The notes: a model not told the origin generated them from the sequence alone. A stretch of DNA of 17,326 bases from Flavobacteriales bacterium UBA7690 (GCA_002482775.1 DLGQ01000104.1:1-17326), one strand, 5' to 3'; shown: positions 6,996 through 13,853, counted from the first letter of the stretch. Numbers and translations: made by a program.

Positions 6996-7352
6996 TCAGG
7001 CGGCGAAACCCAGTTGGCGAATGCTGGAGAAGATGATGTCCCGGTTGAAGGGTTTGGGGATGAAGACGTCGGCACCAGCCGCCACCGCACGTCCTCGCTC
7101 CCCATCCATGGCACTGATGGCGATGCAGCGCACGTCGGGGAGCATCGCCTTCACTTCGGGGATGAGTTCGTAGCCGAGCCCATCGGGCAGGTTCACATCC
7201 ACGAACACCGCATCGTACGAAGCGTAAGCCAGCGCAGCTCGGCCCTGAGCGAGGCTGTGGGCGAAGTGGCACTGTGTGCCGGTCCGTTTCAACATGGCCG
7301 ACAAGAGTTCGCAGATCTCCTGCTCGTCGTCGACCAGCAATACATGTTTCAT
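6996..7352 (-). CDS. Stand-alone response-regulator receiver domain
   Basis: A 118-residue CheY-like protein made of a receiver only. Acidic pocket D8-D9 (LLVDDEQE), phosphoacceptor D52 (FVDVNLPDG), S80 at the Thr/Ser switch position, and K100 (IPKPF). There is no output domain, so it probably works as a phosphate sink, connector or phosphorelay intermediate for the kinase and activator in the same operon. An alternative ATG at 7370 would add six residues (MEKDRT). I prefer 7352 because receivers normally begin directly before the first strand and an AAGGA lies 8 nt ahead, though GAGG precedes the other ATG too. It is the first gene of the signalling operon. Confidence 0.9.
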   Translation of the reverse strand: MKHVLLVDDEQEICELLSAMLKRTGTQCHFAHSLAQGRAALAYASYDAVFVDVNLPDGLGYELIPEVKAMLPDVRCIAISAMDGERGRAVAAGADVFIPKPFNRDIIFSSIRQLGFAA

Positions 7353-7370
7353 CGTTCTATCCTTTTCCAT

Positions 7371-7700
7371 GACCTCTTTCTCGCTCGGTCCAAATTACGC
7401 GACAGCATTGTTTGTTGGTCCTTGGCCGAGTGGAGTCTCGATCACCCTTGCACGGCACTAAATGGCATGCCGCACTAAAGAATGCTAAGGTTTCCGTAGG
7501 TCGTGGTAAGATGAGACCTTCACCGTTGGGGAGGATATTCCCCAGATCCGTGGAGCCCATGGAACACCTCACGAGGTTAGAACCTTGTCCAGCCCGGGCG
7601 GTGGTGTTCAGGCCAAGTGTTTCTCACCACACGTGGAGGCGGCAACCGGCAGAAGCACGGTCTGGGCAACCAGCACCTGAAAGTCATGGGCGCAAAAGCA
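7371..7700. other. Non-coding interval upstream of the signalling operon
   Basis: About 330 bp without a convincing gene. The open frames crossing it run through a hairpin and have Arg/Pro/Ser-rich composition unlike the real genes. It should hold the promoter of the receiver-activator-kinase operon, but I see no clear sigma-54 or ECF-type boxes. It contains a GGCATGCC palindrome flanked by two GCACTAAA direct repeats (about 7455-7479), and the GGGGA/TCCCC palindrome listed separately. No tRNA or recognisable riboswitch was seen. Confidence 0.5.
7527..7544. promoter_or_regulatory. Palindrome TGGGGA-N6-TCCCCA, possible operator
   Basis: A perfect 6-bp inverted repeat with a 6-nt centre, about 175 bp upstream of the receiver gene. 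A similar site (14 of 18 positions the same) lies upstream of the barrel gene at 8820-8835. The position would suit an enhancer-like site for an NtrC-type activator. This is inference from two sites. Confidence 0.35.
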
Positions 7701-7731
7701 AAAGCCCCTGTACACCGTGCACAGGGGCTTT
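7701..7731 (-). terminator. Strong intrinsic terminator after the small membrane protein gene
   Basis: An 11-bp stem (AAAGCCCCTGT / ACAGGGGCTTT) with a 9-nt loop, about 20 nt downstream of the stop at 7752. On the minus strand it continues as TGCTTTTG, giving the U-rich tail. It resembles the terminator at 1207-1225 in both stem core and tail. Confidence 0.85.
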
Positions 7732-7751
7732 CGCAAGAAGGGTGTAGGAGC

Positions 7752-8099
7752 TTAGAGAAGGATGATGAGCAGCAGGATGATGATGATGATCCCCGCAGTG
7801 CTGAAGTAGATCACGGTACCACCGGCATTGTACTCCTTCATCTCGCGTTTCAGGTCACGGTATTCACCGCGGAGCGCTTTACGCTCTTCGGCACTAAGGG
7901 CGGAGCGGTCGGTGGCAAGCACCCCTTCCAAGCGTTGTTGCAGGTCCAAGACAGCTGCTTGGTCCGCATCGCTCAAGGAGCGGAGCTTCTCTTGGTCTAC
8001 GATCACATGGCGCTCACCGATGGGTGCTGCGGATAGTTGGCCCATACCTAGGGCGAACACGACCGCTGCGGCGGTGCGGAAAATGGACTTGGTCTTCAT
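7752..8099 (-). CDS. Small exported protein with C-terminal Ile/Leu membrane tail
   Basis: A 115-residue protein starting MKTKSIFR. A signal peptide (about 1-24, cleavage near LSAA) is followed by a charged helical region (about 25-88) with coiled-coil character (DLQQRLEGVL, ALSAEERKALRGEYRDLKREMKEYN). A hydrophobic tail then runs to the last residue (TAGIIIIILLLIILL). The 'LKREMxxxxGGxxxYxSxxxIIIIILLLIILL' layout is common among unnamed Flavobacteriales proteins. I know no function. A TTG six codons earlier is possible, but ATG at 8099 is preferred since it starts at the basic residues of the signal. It lies 14 bp after the barrel gene in the same direction, so the two form an operon ended by the terminator at 7701-7731. 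It is probably anchored in the inner membrane. Confidence 0.75.
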   Translation of the reverse strand: MKTKSIFRTAAAVVFALGMGQLSAAPIGERHVIVDQEKLRSLSDADQAAVLDLQQRLEGVLATDRSALSAEERKALRGEYRDLKREMKEYNAGGTVIYFSTAGIIIIILLLIILL

Positions 8100-8113
8100 G
8101 GTGGTCTGGTTTA

Positions 8114-8728
8114 TCAATTAGCCAGCTTCAGGCGGATACCTGCGCTGAGGGTTACTTGGTTCACGCGTGGGTTGGTCTGGAATCGTTCGCCATCGAACAC
8201 ATCGCTCATGGCCACGTTGTAGCCTCCTTCCACGAACAAGAAGGCCAACTGTAATCCGGCAGCTGCACCAATGTACCATTGGGTCTTGGTGGTCTGTACT
8301 TCCAGTTCGTCATTCTGCAGATCCGCGTTCAGGTTGAACAGGGCCGTGGGGCCGCCGAGCACGTATAAATTGACTCCGGGGTCATCGGAAGGGTCTATCA
8401 GATGACGGCCCACCATGAGGGGTACACGAAGGCTTCGATCGGTGTAACGGAACTCTACGTCGGTGCCGGTCGGGTTGTTGTTCGCATCGATACCAGCAAG
8501 GCTGTAATTCAAGTTACGGACCTGGAAATGTGCCCCTGGCCTTAGGAACCACACGCCACCCAACAGCAGGTCCACACCTGCGTGGTAGCCGGCCCGGCCA
8601 ATCCACTGTTCGTTACCCGCCTCGCGAACATTGCTTCCATTGTATCCCGCACCTATACGGAATTCTTGTGCTGAGATCGTAGAGGTGATCGTTGCGAGCG
8701 CGGCCAGAAAAAGGATCCTGGTGATCAT
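8114..8728 (-). CDS. Outer-membrane beta-barrel protein (PorT-like)
   Basis: A 204-residue protein with a signal peptide (1-20, cleavage after TISA) and barrel-type strands throughout: FRIGAGYNGSNV, RAGYHAGVDLLLGGVWFLRPGAHFQVR, LRVPLMVGRHL, VNLYVLGGPTALFNL, WYIGAAAGLQLAFLFVEGGYNVAM and VTLSAGIRLKL. This is the usual pattern of small Bacteroidota outer-membrane barrels of the OMP_b-brl type. The frame can be extended upstream to 8890, but those residues lack signal-peptide character, so I start at MITRILFLAAL. It is first in a two-gene operon with the small Ile/Leu-tailed protein. A GGGGAA-N4-TTCCCC palindrome lies about 90 bp upstream. Specific function unknown. Confidence 0.85.
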   Translation of the reverse strand: MITRILFLAALATITSTISAQEFRIGAGYNGSNVREAGNEQWIGRAGYHAGVDLLLGGVWFLRPGAHFQVRNLNYSLAGIDANNNPTGTDVEFRYTDRSLRVPLMVGRHLIDPSDDPGVNLYVLGGPTALFNLNADLQNDELEVQTTKTQWYIGAAAGLQLAFLFVEGGYNVAMSDVFDGERFQTNPRVNQVTLSAGIRLKLAN

Positions 8729-8819
8729 GGTGTTGGAATTGGAGAGTTGAAGCAGGCAAGACCAGCACCGTGCCATTCGGGGATCGCACCTCGGACTGGT
8801 CACACGGAGAGGGCGGTCC

Positions 8820-8835
8820 GGGGAAGGAATTCCCC
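8820..8835. promoter_or_regulatory. Palindrome GGGGAA-N4-TTCCCC upstream of barrel operon
   Basis: A perfect 6-bp inverted repeat, about 92 bp upstream of the barrel ATG and about 60 bp past the end of the DUF892-like gene. It matches the site at 7527-7544. It lacks a T-tract, so a terminator role for the upstream gene is less likely. An operator role is inferred from the recurrence. Confidence 0.35.
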
Positions 8836-8894
8836 ACTGTTGCATCAACGGGTCAGTTCTGCACGGGCCGAGGTTCGGTGTACAATGCATGGTA

Positions 8895-9422
8895 TCAAGC
8901 CGAACGCTTCCAGCGCTGTGAATGCTCTTGGTCGTCCAGATCGCTTGCTACCCGCACCAGCTCGCGGTGTTGATCGGCTTCCAGGCCTTGGGCACGGAGG
9001 ATCCTTTCGAACATGGTACCGGCACCTTGTTCTTGCTCCACCCCGTCCAGCAATGCACCCCAGCGGCGGATGATGAACACACGCGTCTCGCGCAACGCGT
9101 CCAGGATACCAAGGTCCCTGGAAGGAACGCTTCGTTCTACCCGATCCGCGTGATGGACGGCTTCAAGAAGCGCTTCACTATCGGCACACACGCACGGTCC
9201 TGGCGGCATACCCAGTTCCAGCCCCACCTCCACGATGTCCTGTTGGGCTTGTTGGTCGTGGGCAAGTTGTTCTTTCAACAATTTCCCGAGCCTTCCTTTC
9301 TCTTCGCGTGGAACTATGGCGCGCATCAGCTTAGCCAAGTTGGCATAGGTGAAATGGATCTCGTTGATCAACGCGCGACGCAATTCGAGGCGTTGGCGAC
9401 GTTGGGAGAGTTTGCGTTCCAT
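8895..9422 (-). CDS. DUF892 (YciE/YciF)-like ferritin-fold protein
   Basis: A 175-residue, almost wholly helical protein. From residue 20 on its layout follows the DUF892 ferritin-like family: helix LINEIHFTYANLAKLMRAI, helix LGKLLKEQLAHDQQAQQDIVEVG, a Cys-containing turn (GPCVCAD), a helix with DLGILDALRETRVFIIRRWGALL, and a last helix GLEADQHRELVRVASDL. DUF892 proteins form four-helix bundles linked to stress. Here the third long helix has TRVFII where I would expect a His/Glu pair for metal, so metal binding is doubtful. The frame reaches upstream to 9845 inside the lipoprotein gene, in Arg/Gly-rich sequence. ATG at 9422 is the plausible start. It stands alone between two hairpin-like elements. 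The family call is by pattern only. Confidence 0.6.
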   Translation of the reverse strand: MERKLSQRRQRLELRRALINEIHFTYANLAKLMRAIVPREEKGRLGKLLKEQLAHDQQAQQDIVEVGLELGMPPGPCVCADSEALLEAVHHADRVERSVPSRDLGILDALRETRVFIIRRWGALLDGVEQEQGAGTMFERILRAQGLEADQHRELVRVASDLDDQEHSQRWKRSA

Positions 9423-9490
9423 GATCCGTGGAATTTGGTGGAAAGAAAAGGGGCCATCATCGTGCCGTAGTGGTCCAAGCACTGGAAGCG

Positions 9491-9522
9491 CGAAGCCGTT
9501 CCCATTGCGGGGAACGGCTTCG
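9491..9522 (-). terminator. Long hairpin after the coiled-coil lipoprotein gene
   Basis: A perfect 13-bp stem (CGAAGCCGTTCCC / GGGAACGGCTTCG) with a 6-nt loop begins 17 bp downstream of the lipoprotein stop. It is highly stable but has no T-tract on either strand. It could therefore terminate inefficiently or act mainly as a 3' RNA-protecting structure. Confidence 0.65.
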
Positions 9523-9538
9523 GCGGACCGTTCACCCG

Positions 9539-10414
9539 TTAGCGCACCTCGGCGACCAGGTAGTGGCTCAGTTTCCAGAACGCATCGGGGTCCTTGATCT
9601 TGATGTAGGCGAGCTTGTCTGCTTCCTTCACGATCTCGTAGGACCCGGAAGGGTGTTCGGTCACCAGCTCCACCTTCTTCCCTTCCAGCGGGATGCGGTC
9701 GATGGCGCGTGTATCGATCGTACGCAGGTTGTTGCTCGCGACCGCGTCGCTCAACGCCGTGGTGCGCCCGATGCCCAGTACACCGCCGTCGCGTTTCACC
9801 ACACCGTTCGCTTCCAGTTCTTTGGCAGAACCAACGGCATACCATGCGGTGTGCATTTCGTTGCCGAGTTGCTCTATGGTGGCTTCACGCCGTGCCATTT
9901 CCAGTTCGAATGCGGTGAGTTTCTGGTTCACTTCTTCGATCTTGAAATCCTTGGCGAGCAGTTCGTCCTTCATCAGTGTGATGGCCGAATCGCGCGATGC
10001 GAGTTCGGAATCCAACGCTTTCAATTTCTTGCGAAGCGCTCCGGAATCCACTTTCGACTTGTCCAGTTTCTTGGTGAGTTCCGCCACACGATCTCGGCTT
10101 TCCTGCATCAAGGAGTTCATCAGCTGGATATCGCGCATAATGCGTTCGCGCTGATCCACAGTGAGGCTTGCTTCATCGGCAGGCAACAATTTCTCGCGGT
10201 CTTCGATCATGGCGAGGTTCTGCTCGATGTCTCCAAAGGAGCGTGTCATGTCCGCGATCAATGAATCGCGATCCTGGACGTCGGTCTTCAGGCGTTCATT
10301 TTCTGCGAGTGCAGCTTTCTCACTCTCGCTGGGGCCGTTCTGGCAAGCCACGAGACCAAGTGCCACCAGGCCGGTGAAGCCCATATGGCGAAGGGAGGTG
10401 ATGGGGATCCGCAT
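9539..10414 (-). CDS. Coiled-coil lipoprotein with conserved Bacteroidota C-terminal module
   Basis: A 291-residue lipoprotein. The signal ends in lipobox LVAC with Cys24 (start ATG at 10414; Met11 is an alternative). Residues about 28-185 are a long coiled coil rich in E, K, L and R with heptad spacing (SEKAALAENERLKTDVQDRD; LTKKLDKSKVDSGALRKKLK). The last 100 residues match a module I know from many unnamed Bacteroidota lipoproteins: TAWYAVGSAKELEANGVVKR, a GVLGIGRTTAL loop, IPLEGKKVELVTEHPSGSYEI and IKDPDAFWKLSHYLV. The function of that module is not established. It presumably extends into the periplasm from a membrane anchor. It is monocistronic by spacing, with a strong hairpin downstream and about 240 bp of mostly empty sequence upstream. 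Confidence 0.8.
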   Translation of the reverse strand: MRIPITSLRHMGFTGLVALGLVACQNGPSESEKAALAENERLKTDVQDRDSLIADMTRSFGDIEQNLAMIEDREKLLPADEASLTVDQRERIMRDIQLMNSLMQESRDRVAELTKKLDKSKVDSGALRKKLKALDSELASRDSAITLMKDELLAKDFKIEEVNQKLTAFELEMARREATIEQLGNEMHTAWYAVGSAKELEANGVVKRDGGVLGIGRTTALSDAVASNNLRTIDTRAIDRIPLEGKKVELVTEHPSGSYEIVKEADKLAYIKIKDPDAFWKLSHYLVAEVR

Positions 10415-10593
10415 GGTTGAATGGTTTGATGGATACCACCACCGATCCGATGCCGATCGGGATCAAGCACGGATGGAGGACCGCAGCGTGAATGGAACGC
10501 CCCATTCCGTGGCCGGAACGCCGCACGTTCTCCTCTCCCTATTGCGGGTGATCCTCCGACCATCTTCCTTTCATGAACCTACTTCAACGAACA

Positions 10594-10626
10594 GACCCTG
10601 CACTTCAACTGGTGAAGCACAGGGTC
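10594..10626 (-). terminator. Hairpin terminator candidate after the OmpA lipoprotein gene
   Basis: GACCCTG (10594-10600) pairs with CAGGGTC (10620-10626), and an inner CTTCA/TGAAG extends the stem past a two-base mismatch. It lies about 30 nt after the OmpA-family stop at 10656. The following minus-strand sequence (TGTTCGTTG) is only weakly T-rich. The rest of the gap up to 10415 shows no gene and no clear promoter box. Confidence 0.55.
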
Positions 10627-10655
10627 CGGGCAAGGTGTAGGTGAGCGGGGAACGC

Positions 10656-11333
10656 CTACAGCTCTCCGCGTTCGGCGGCCTTCTTCATCTTGTCGTTGGC
10701 ATAGATGGCGATCTCCACCCGGCGGTTGTTGGCCTTGCCAGCCGCCGTGCTGTTATCCGCAACGGGTTGTACTTCGCCGTACCCCATGGTGGTCAAGCGT
10801 CCTGCACGGACACCTTGGGCGACCAAGTAACGCTGAACGCTACGGGCGCGGGCTTCGCTCAATTGTTGGTTGTGCTCATCCGCCCCGTCGGCATCGGTGT
10901 GGCCTTCCACGAGCACTTCGGTATCCTCGTATTTGGCCAAGGTGGTTGCCAACTCGCGCAGGTTACTTTCAGAGGTCTGGCTCAGGTCGCTCTTGTCCAC
11001 AGCGAACAACAGTCCGCTATCGAAGGTGATCTTGATGCCTTCGCCTACGCGCTCCACGGTAGCGCCTTCAAGGTCGTTGCGCAGCTCCTCGGCTTGCTTG
11101 TCCATATGGCGACCGATAAGGGCACCGGCCGTTCCTCCGACCACAGCACCGATGATGGCGCCAACGGCGGTCCCATCCTTTCCGCCGACCTGGTTGCCGA
11201 TCACGGCACCGATGCCACCACCGGCACCAGCGCCGATAGCTCCGCCTTTCACGGCGCGGGAGGTATTACAAGCGGACATGATCGTGGCCCCCGCGAGCAG
11301 GAGGACGATGGCTTTCTGTTGCATACGTTGCAT
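10656..11333 (-). CDS. OmpA-family lipoprotein with glycine-zipper segment
   Basis: A 225-residue lipoprotein. Signal with lipobox MSAC, Cys22. A glycine-zipper stretch (about 30-76: GGAIGAGAGGGIGAVIGNQV, then GTAVGAIIGAVVGGTAGALIG) follows, then a C-terminal OmpA-like peptidoglycan-binding domain (about 98-213) with EGHTDADGADEHNQQLSEARARSV, GYGEVQPVADN and NNRRVEI. The Asp of HTD and the Arg of SEARARS are the positions that contact diaminopimelate in this family. It should tether the outer membrane to the wall, as in YiaD/Pal-like proteins. The ATG at 11333 (MQRMQQKAIVLLL) or 11324 fits the signal. An upstream ATG at 11366 would add non-signal residues. It is divergent from the PqiA-like gene across 202 bp. 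Confidence 0.9.
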   Translation of the reverse strand: MQRMQQKAIVLLLAGATIMSACNTSRAVKGGAIGAGAGGGIGAVIGNQVGGKDGTAVGAIIGAVVGGTAGALIGRHMDKQAEELRNDLEGATVERVGEGIKITFDSGLLFAVDKSDLSQTSESNLRELATTLAKYEDTEVLVEGHTDADGADEHNQQLSEARARSVQRYLVAQGVRAGRLTTMGYGEVQPVADNSTAAGKANNRRVEIAIYANDKMKKAAERGEL

Positions 11334-11535
11334 GATGGTGGATTTTCCCACGCTGGTCCAACCCATGTGCCGCGTCCCTACTGCCCGGTATACCTAGGAG
11401 TTCCAGCAGCGTGCGGCCACTAGCGCTGTACCACGAACACCCCACTTGGGCAGATCATTCCACGATCCTGTCCTTCCGGTGCCCACCACGGCGTATGGCT
11501 TGGAACGTGCTTGGGGTGGAGACCACCATACCACC
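11334..11535. promoter_or_regulatory. Divergent intergenic region, OmpA lipoprotein / PqiA-like gene
   Basis: Two divergent genes share this 202-bp gap, so both promoters should be here. I find no ECF-type box, no sigma-54 site and no hairpin of note. Small frames in it have no gene-like features. Confidence 0.4.
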
Positions 11536-12825
11536 ATGATCCGCTCTCTCCTTATCACCTTACTGGTCGCTTGCATCGTGCTGCTCAGCGTCCGCATATA
11601 CCATGTTGCTCACGAGCGCAGTGCCTTGCGCGCCGATCACATGGAGCTTGCGCACATCACGTATGGCCTGTTCGATCCCACGGAATGGAAGGAGGTCATC
11701 AGCGCTGTCCTGGAGAAGAAGGTCTCCGAATTCGAGTTGACCGGCGGGAACCGTGAACAGGTTCGGAAACGCGCCATCGACCTGATGAACGGCCTATTGA
11801 CCGAGGTTGAGCAGGTGATGAACGAGCGTAACAAAGCCAAGGGGGTGGGTGGTGTGGTGAAGAACGCCATGGTGAACCTGCTCGTGGATGTGGACGACAT
11901 CCGCAGCGGTGTTCCACGGTATGCGGACATGATCGTGGAGTACGCCAATGACCCGGTGAACCGGCAAGAGATGCAGTGCTTCGTGATCGAGAAACTGAAC
12001 GAACTGGGCTCCAGTACCGATGGCAAAGTGGACCGCACGCTGTTGATGAACATCCTTGCGCGCCATGGGTGTACCGACCGGGCCACCGCCATCGCGTTGA
12101 TCCAAGAACGCACAAGAGCGCTCGATCACATCCTTCGGCAATGCTACCTGCTGCTCGGGATCGCGTGCATCACCCTGCTGCTACTTGCGCTTACGGCATC
12201 CGCGGGACAGCGTGGTCCGTTGCTCGGGTTGATCGCGGCTGGGCTGTGCTTGTTGATGATGGGTGTACAACTACCGATGATCGACATCGAAGCGCGCATC
12301 GAGAAATTCGAGTTGATCCTGTTGGGCGAATCGGTGGACTTCCATGACCAGATCCTCTTCCACCAGAGCAAGAGCATCCTACAAGTGGTGGAGGTGTTGA
12401 TGAAGGAACGCAAACCCGAGCTGATGCTCGTAGCCGCGTTGGTCTTCACCTTCAGTATCGTTCTCCCCGCCTTGAAGATGTCGCTCTCGGCGATCACGCT
12501 CCTGCGCAGACGTGAACTGAAGGGCCGCTTCGCTTCTTGGCTGATGTACAAAGCCGGTAAGTGGTCCATGGCGGATGTGATGGTGGTGGCCATCTTCATG
12601 GCGTTCATCGGGTTCAACGGCGTGGTGGATAGCCAACTGACCACCTTGGAGGATTACGCCACTTCGGTCCATGTGCTCACCACCAACAACAGTTCGCTTG
12701 AGGTGGGGTTCTACCTCTTCACGGCGTATTGCATCATCGGGCTCATCAGTTCGGCGCTGATCACGCGTGCGTTGAAGAACGAACCATGCCCGACATTCAG
12801 AGAACGAAGCGACCGCAGCAGCTGA
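11536..12825 (+). CDS. PqiA-like integral membrane protein with long soluble insertion
   Basis: A 429-residue protein and the only plus-strand gene. First membrane helix about 3-21. A roughly 180-residue hydrophilic, mainly helical region (about 25-203) follows, which I do not recognise. Then come four membrane helices: about 206-223, 229-244, 302-322 and 343-363 plus a last one about 390-412. The second half resembles PqiA/paraquat-inducible A domains: a LP(M) after a helix (GVQLPMIDIEARI), LVFTFSIVLPALKM, and the well-conserved KWSMADVMVVAIFMAFI. PqiA proteins work with MCE-type lipid-transport proteins in the envelope, but none is encoded here. The start ATG at 11536 follows ACCACC and begins a signal-anchor. 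The frame extends upstream to 11446 but without useful sequence. It converges on the flavoprotein gene, with 32 bp between stops. Confidence 0.75.
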   Translation: MIRSLLITLLVACIVLLSVRIYHVAHERSALRADHMELAHITYGLFDPTEWKEVISAVLEKKVSEFELTGGNREQVRKRAIDLMNGLLTEVEQVMNERNKAKGVGGVVKNAMVNLLVDVDDIRSGVPRYADMIVEYANDPVNRQEMQCFVIEKLNELGSSTDGKVDRTLLMNILARHGCTDRATAIALIQERTRALDHILRQCYLLLGIACITLLLLALTASAGQRGPLLGLIAAGLCLLMMGVQLPMIDIEARIEKFELILLGESVDFHDQILFHQSKSILQVVEVLMKERKPELMLVAALVFTFSIVLPALKMSLSAITLLRRRELKGRFASWLMYKAGKWSMADVMVVAIFMAFIGFNGVVDSQLTTLEDYATSVHVLTTNNSSLEVGFYLFTAYCIIGLISSALITRALKNEPCPTFRERSDRSS

Positions 12826-12857
12826 GCTGAAGGGGCAGACCCTTGAAACGTCCGCGA

Positions 12858-13751
12858 TCAGCGGTGATGGCCGCTCGCCAAGAGTGCTTTGTTCATGGCG
12901 ATCGCGGCTTTGGCGCCTTCCGCAGCAGCGACACTTACCAAATGCGTGTGCAGGCCAGCATCACCGGCCACGTAAACCCCGGGAACACTGCTTCGTTGTT
13001 GGGCATCCACTTTGATGGCGCCACTGGGAACGAACGCACAGCCCAGACGCGTTGGAAGATCCGAGGCTTGGCTGGTCTCCGTGTTGAAGAAGAGCGCATC
13101 GATGGGAATGACCGCATTCTTCGTGCGCACCGCATGCAGTGATCCCTCGTTGTGTTCGAAAGCCAACACCTCTACCTCCACTACGCGAATACCGAGTTCT
13201 TCGAGACGTGAGCGTTGTATTCGTGGCACAGTTCGTCCTAGGGTGAACGCTGTAACGTTACGGCTCCATCCACGCAAGGTCATGGCCAGGTTGGTGGCGT
13301 TGGTTCCTGGTCCGTAAGCCGCCAGCGCCTTGTCCATCCATGGGGCGGCATCACAGTAAGGGCAATGGAAGATGCTGGTGCCATAAGAGGCTTCGGCCCC
13401 CGGCACATCGGGAAGTAGATCAACGAGACCTGTTGCGAGCAACACGAAACGTGCCTTCCATTGTGCGCCACTGGCATCGGCCACTTCAAAACCATCCGGC
13501 ACTGGCCTTACATCGGTGATGCGCTGGCGGTGGAGGTGGGCCCCGGCCTGTTCCGCTTCTGCCCAAGCCTTGGCGTGGAAGGCCTGCGGCGATATCCCAG
13601 CGCAACCCAAGTAGTTATGCATCGTCCGGGAGCGATGGTTCCGTGTATCACCCTCGTGGAAAAGCTGCACGCTGCGTCCGGCACGTGCCAACACCACCGC
13701 GGCACTAAGTCCTGCGGGCCCGCCACCAACGACCAATACATCGCATTGCAT
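12858..13751 (-). CDS. Thioredoxin-reductase-like FAD/NAD(P) oxidoreductase
   Basis: A 297-residue flavoprotein. N-terminal FAD-binding GGGPAG (9-14) in MQCDVLVVGGGPAGLSAA, an ATG motif at about 106-108, a redox-type CPYC at 130-133 (FHCPYCDA), a second dinucleotide-binding motif in variant form (YGPGTNAT, 146-153, where GGGDSA is usual), and C-terminal FAD contact VAGDAG (261-266). Overall length and order match low-molecular-weight thioredoxin reductase relatives. CPYC replaces the usual CATC, a variant common in reductases annotated only as 'NAD(P)/FAD-dependent'. It likely moves electrons from a pyridine nucleotide to a disulfide or small-molecule acceptor in the cytoplasm. No thioredoxin partner is nearby. 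ATG at 13751 begins directly at the first strand. Confidence 0.85.
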   Translation of the reverse strand: MQCDVLVVGGGPAGLSAAVVLARAGRSVQLFHEGDTRNHRSRTMHNYLGCAGISPQAFHAKAWAEAEQAGAHLHRQRITDVRPVPDGFEVADASGAQWKARFVLLATGLVDLLPDVPGAEASYGTSIFHCPYCDAAPWMDKALAAYGPGTNATNLAMTLRGWSRNVTAFTLGRTVPRIQRSRLEELGIRVVEVEVLAFEHNEGSLHAVRTKNAVIPIDALFFNTETSQASDLPTRLGCAFVPSGAIKVDAQQRSSVPGVYVAGDAGLHTHLVSVAAAEGAKAAIAMNKALLASGHHR

Positions 13752-13820
13752 GCGTCGAAAGTAGCGGACCGCACGGAAAAGGAACGGGCCGCACGCTTAC
13801 GCGCACGACCCGCCACCAAT

Positions 13821-13844
13821 TGTCCCGCCCACCAAGGCGGGACA
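13821..13844 (-). terminator. Hairpin after the small lipoprotein gene
   Basis: A 9-bp stem (TGTCCCGCC / GGCGGGACA) with a 6-nt loop begins 10 nt after the lipoprotein stop at 13854. There is no T-tract. It sits between that gene and the start of the flavoprotein gene, so it likely separates the two. Confidence 0.6.
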
Positions 13845-13853
13845 CCACCACAC

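Noticed and set aside
6973..7272. A 100-residue N-terminal extension of the sigma-54 activator frame.
   Set aside because: It overlaps the receiver gene on the same strand in another frame, is Arg/Pro/Gly-rich, and the receiver domain starts exactly at the internal ATG at 6972.
7560..7600. A GAGGTTAGAACCTTG stretch considered as a tRNA T-arm or RNA gene fragment.
   Set aside because: There is no GTTCRA loop with the correct stem spacing, no acceptor stem and no anticodon arm around it.
7412..7747. A 111-codon plus-strand frame in the gap before the signalling operon.
   Set aside because: It passes through the strong terminator hairpin, is Arg/Pro/Ser-rich and has no recognisable motif.
8726..8777. 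Possible sigma-54 promoter upstream of the barrel operon: a perfect TGGCACG -24 box on the minus strand.
   Set aside because: At the required spacing the -12 position reads TGGT instead of TTGC. The nearby TTGC is five bases too far, and the GG-N10-GC rule fails.
13240..13262. CTGTAACGTTACGG considered as a fourth ECF -35 box or an operator palindrome.
   Set aside because: It lies inside the flavoprotein coding region and has no CGTCNTACG at 16-17 nt on either strand.
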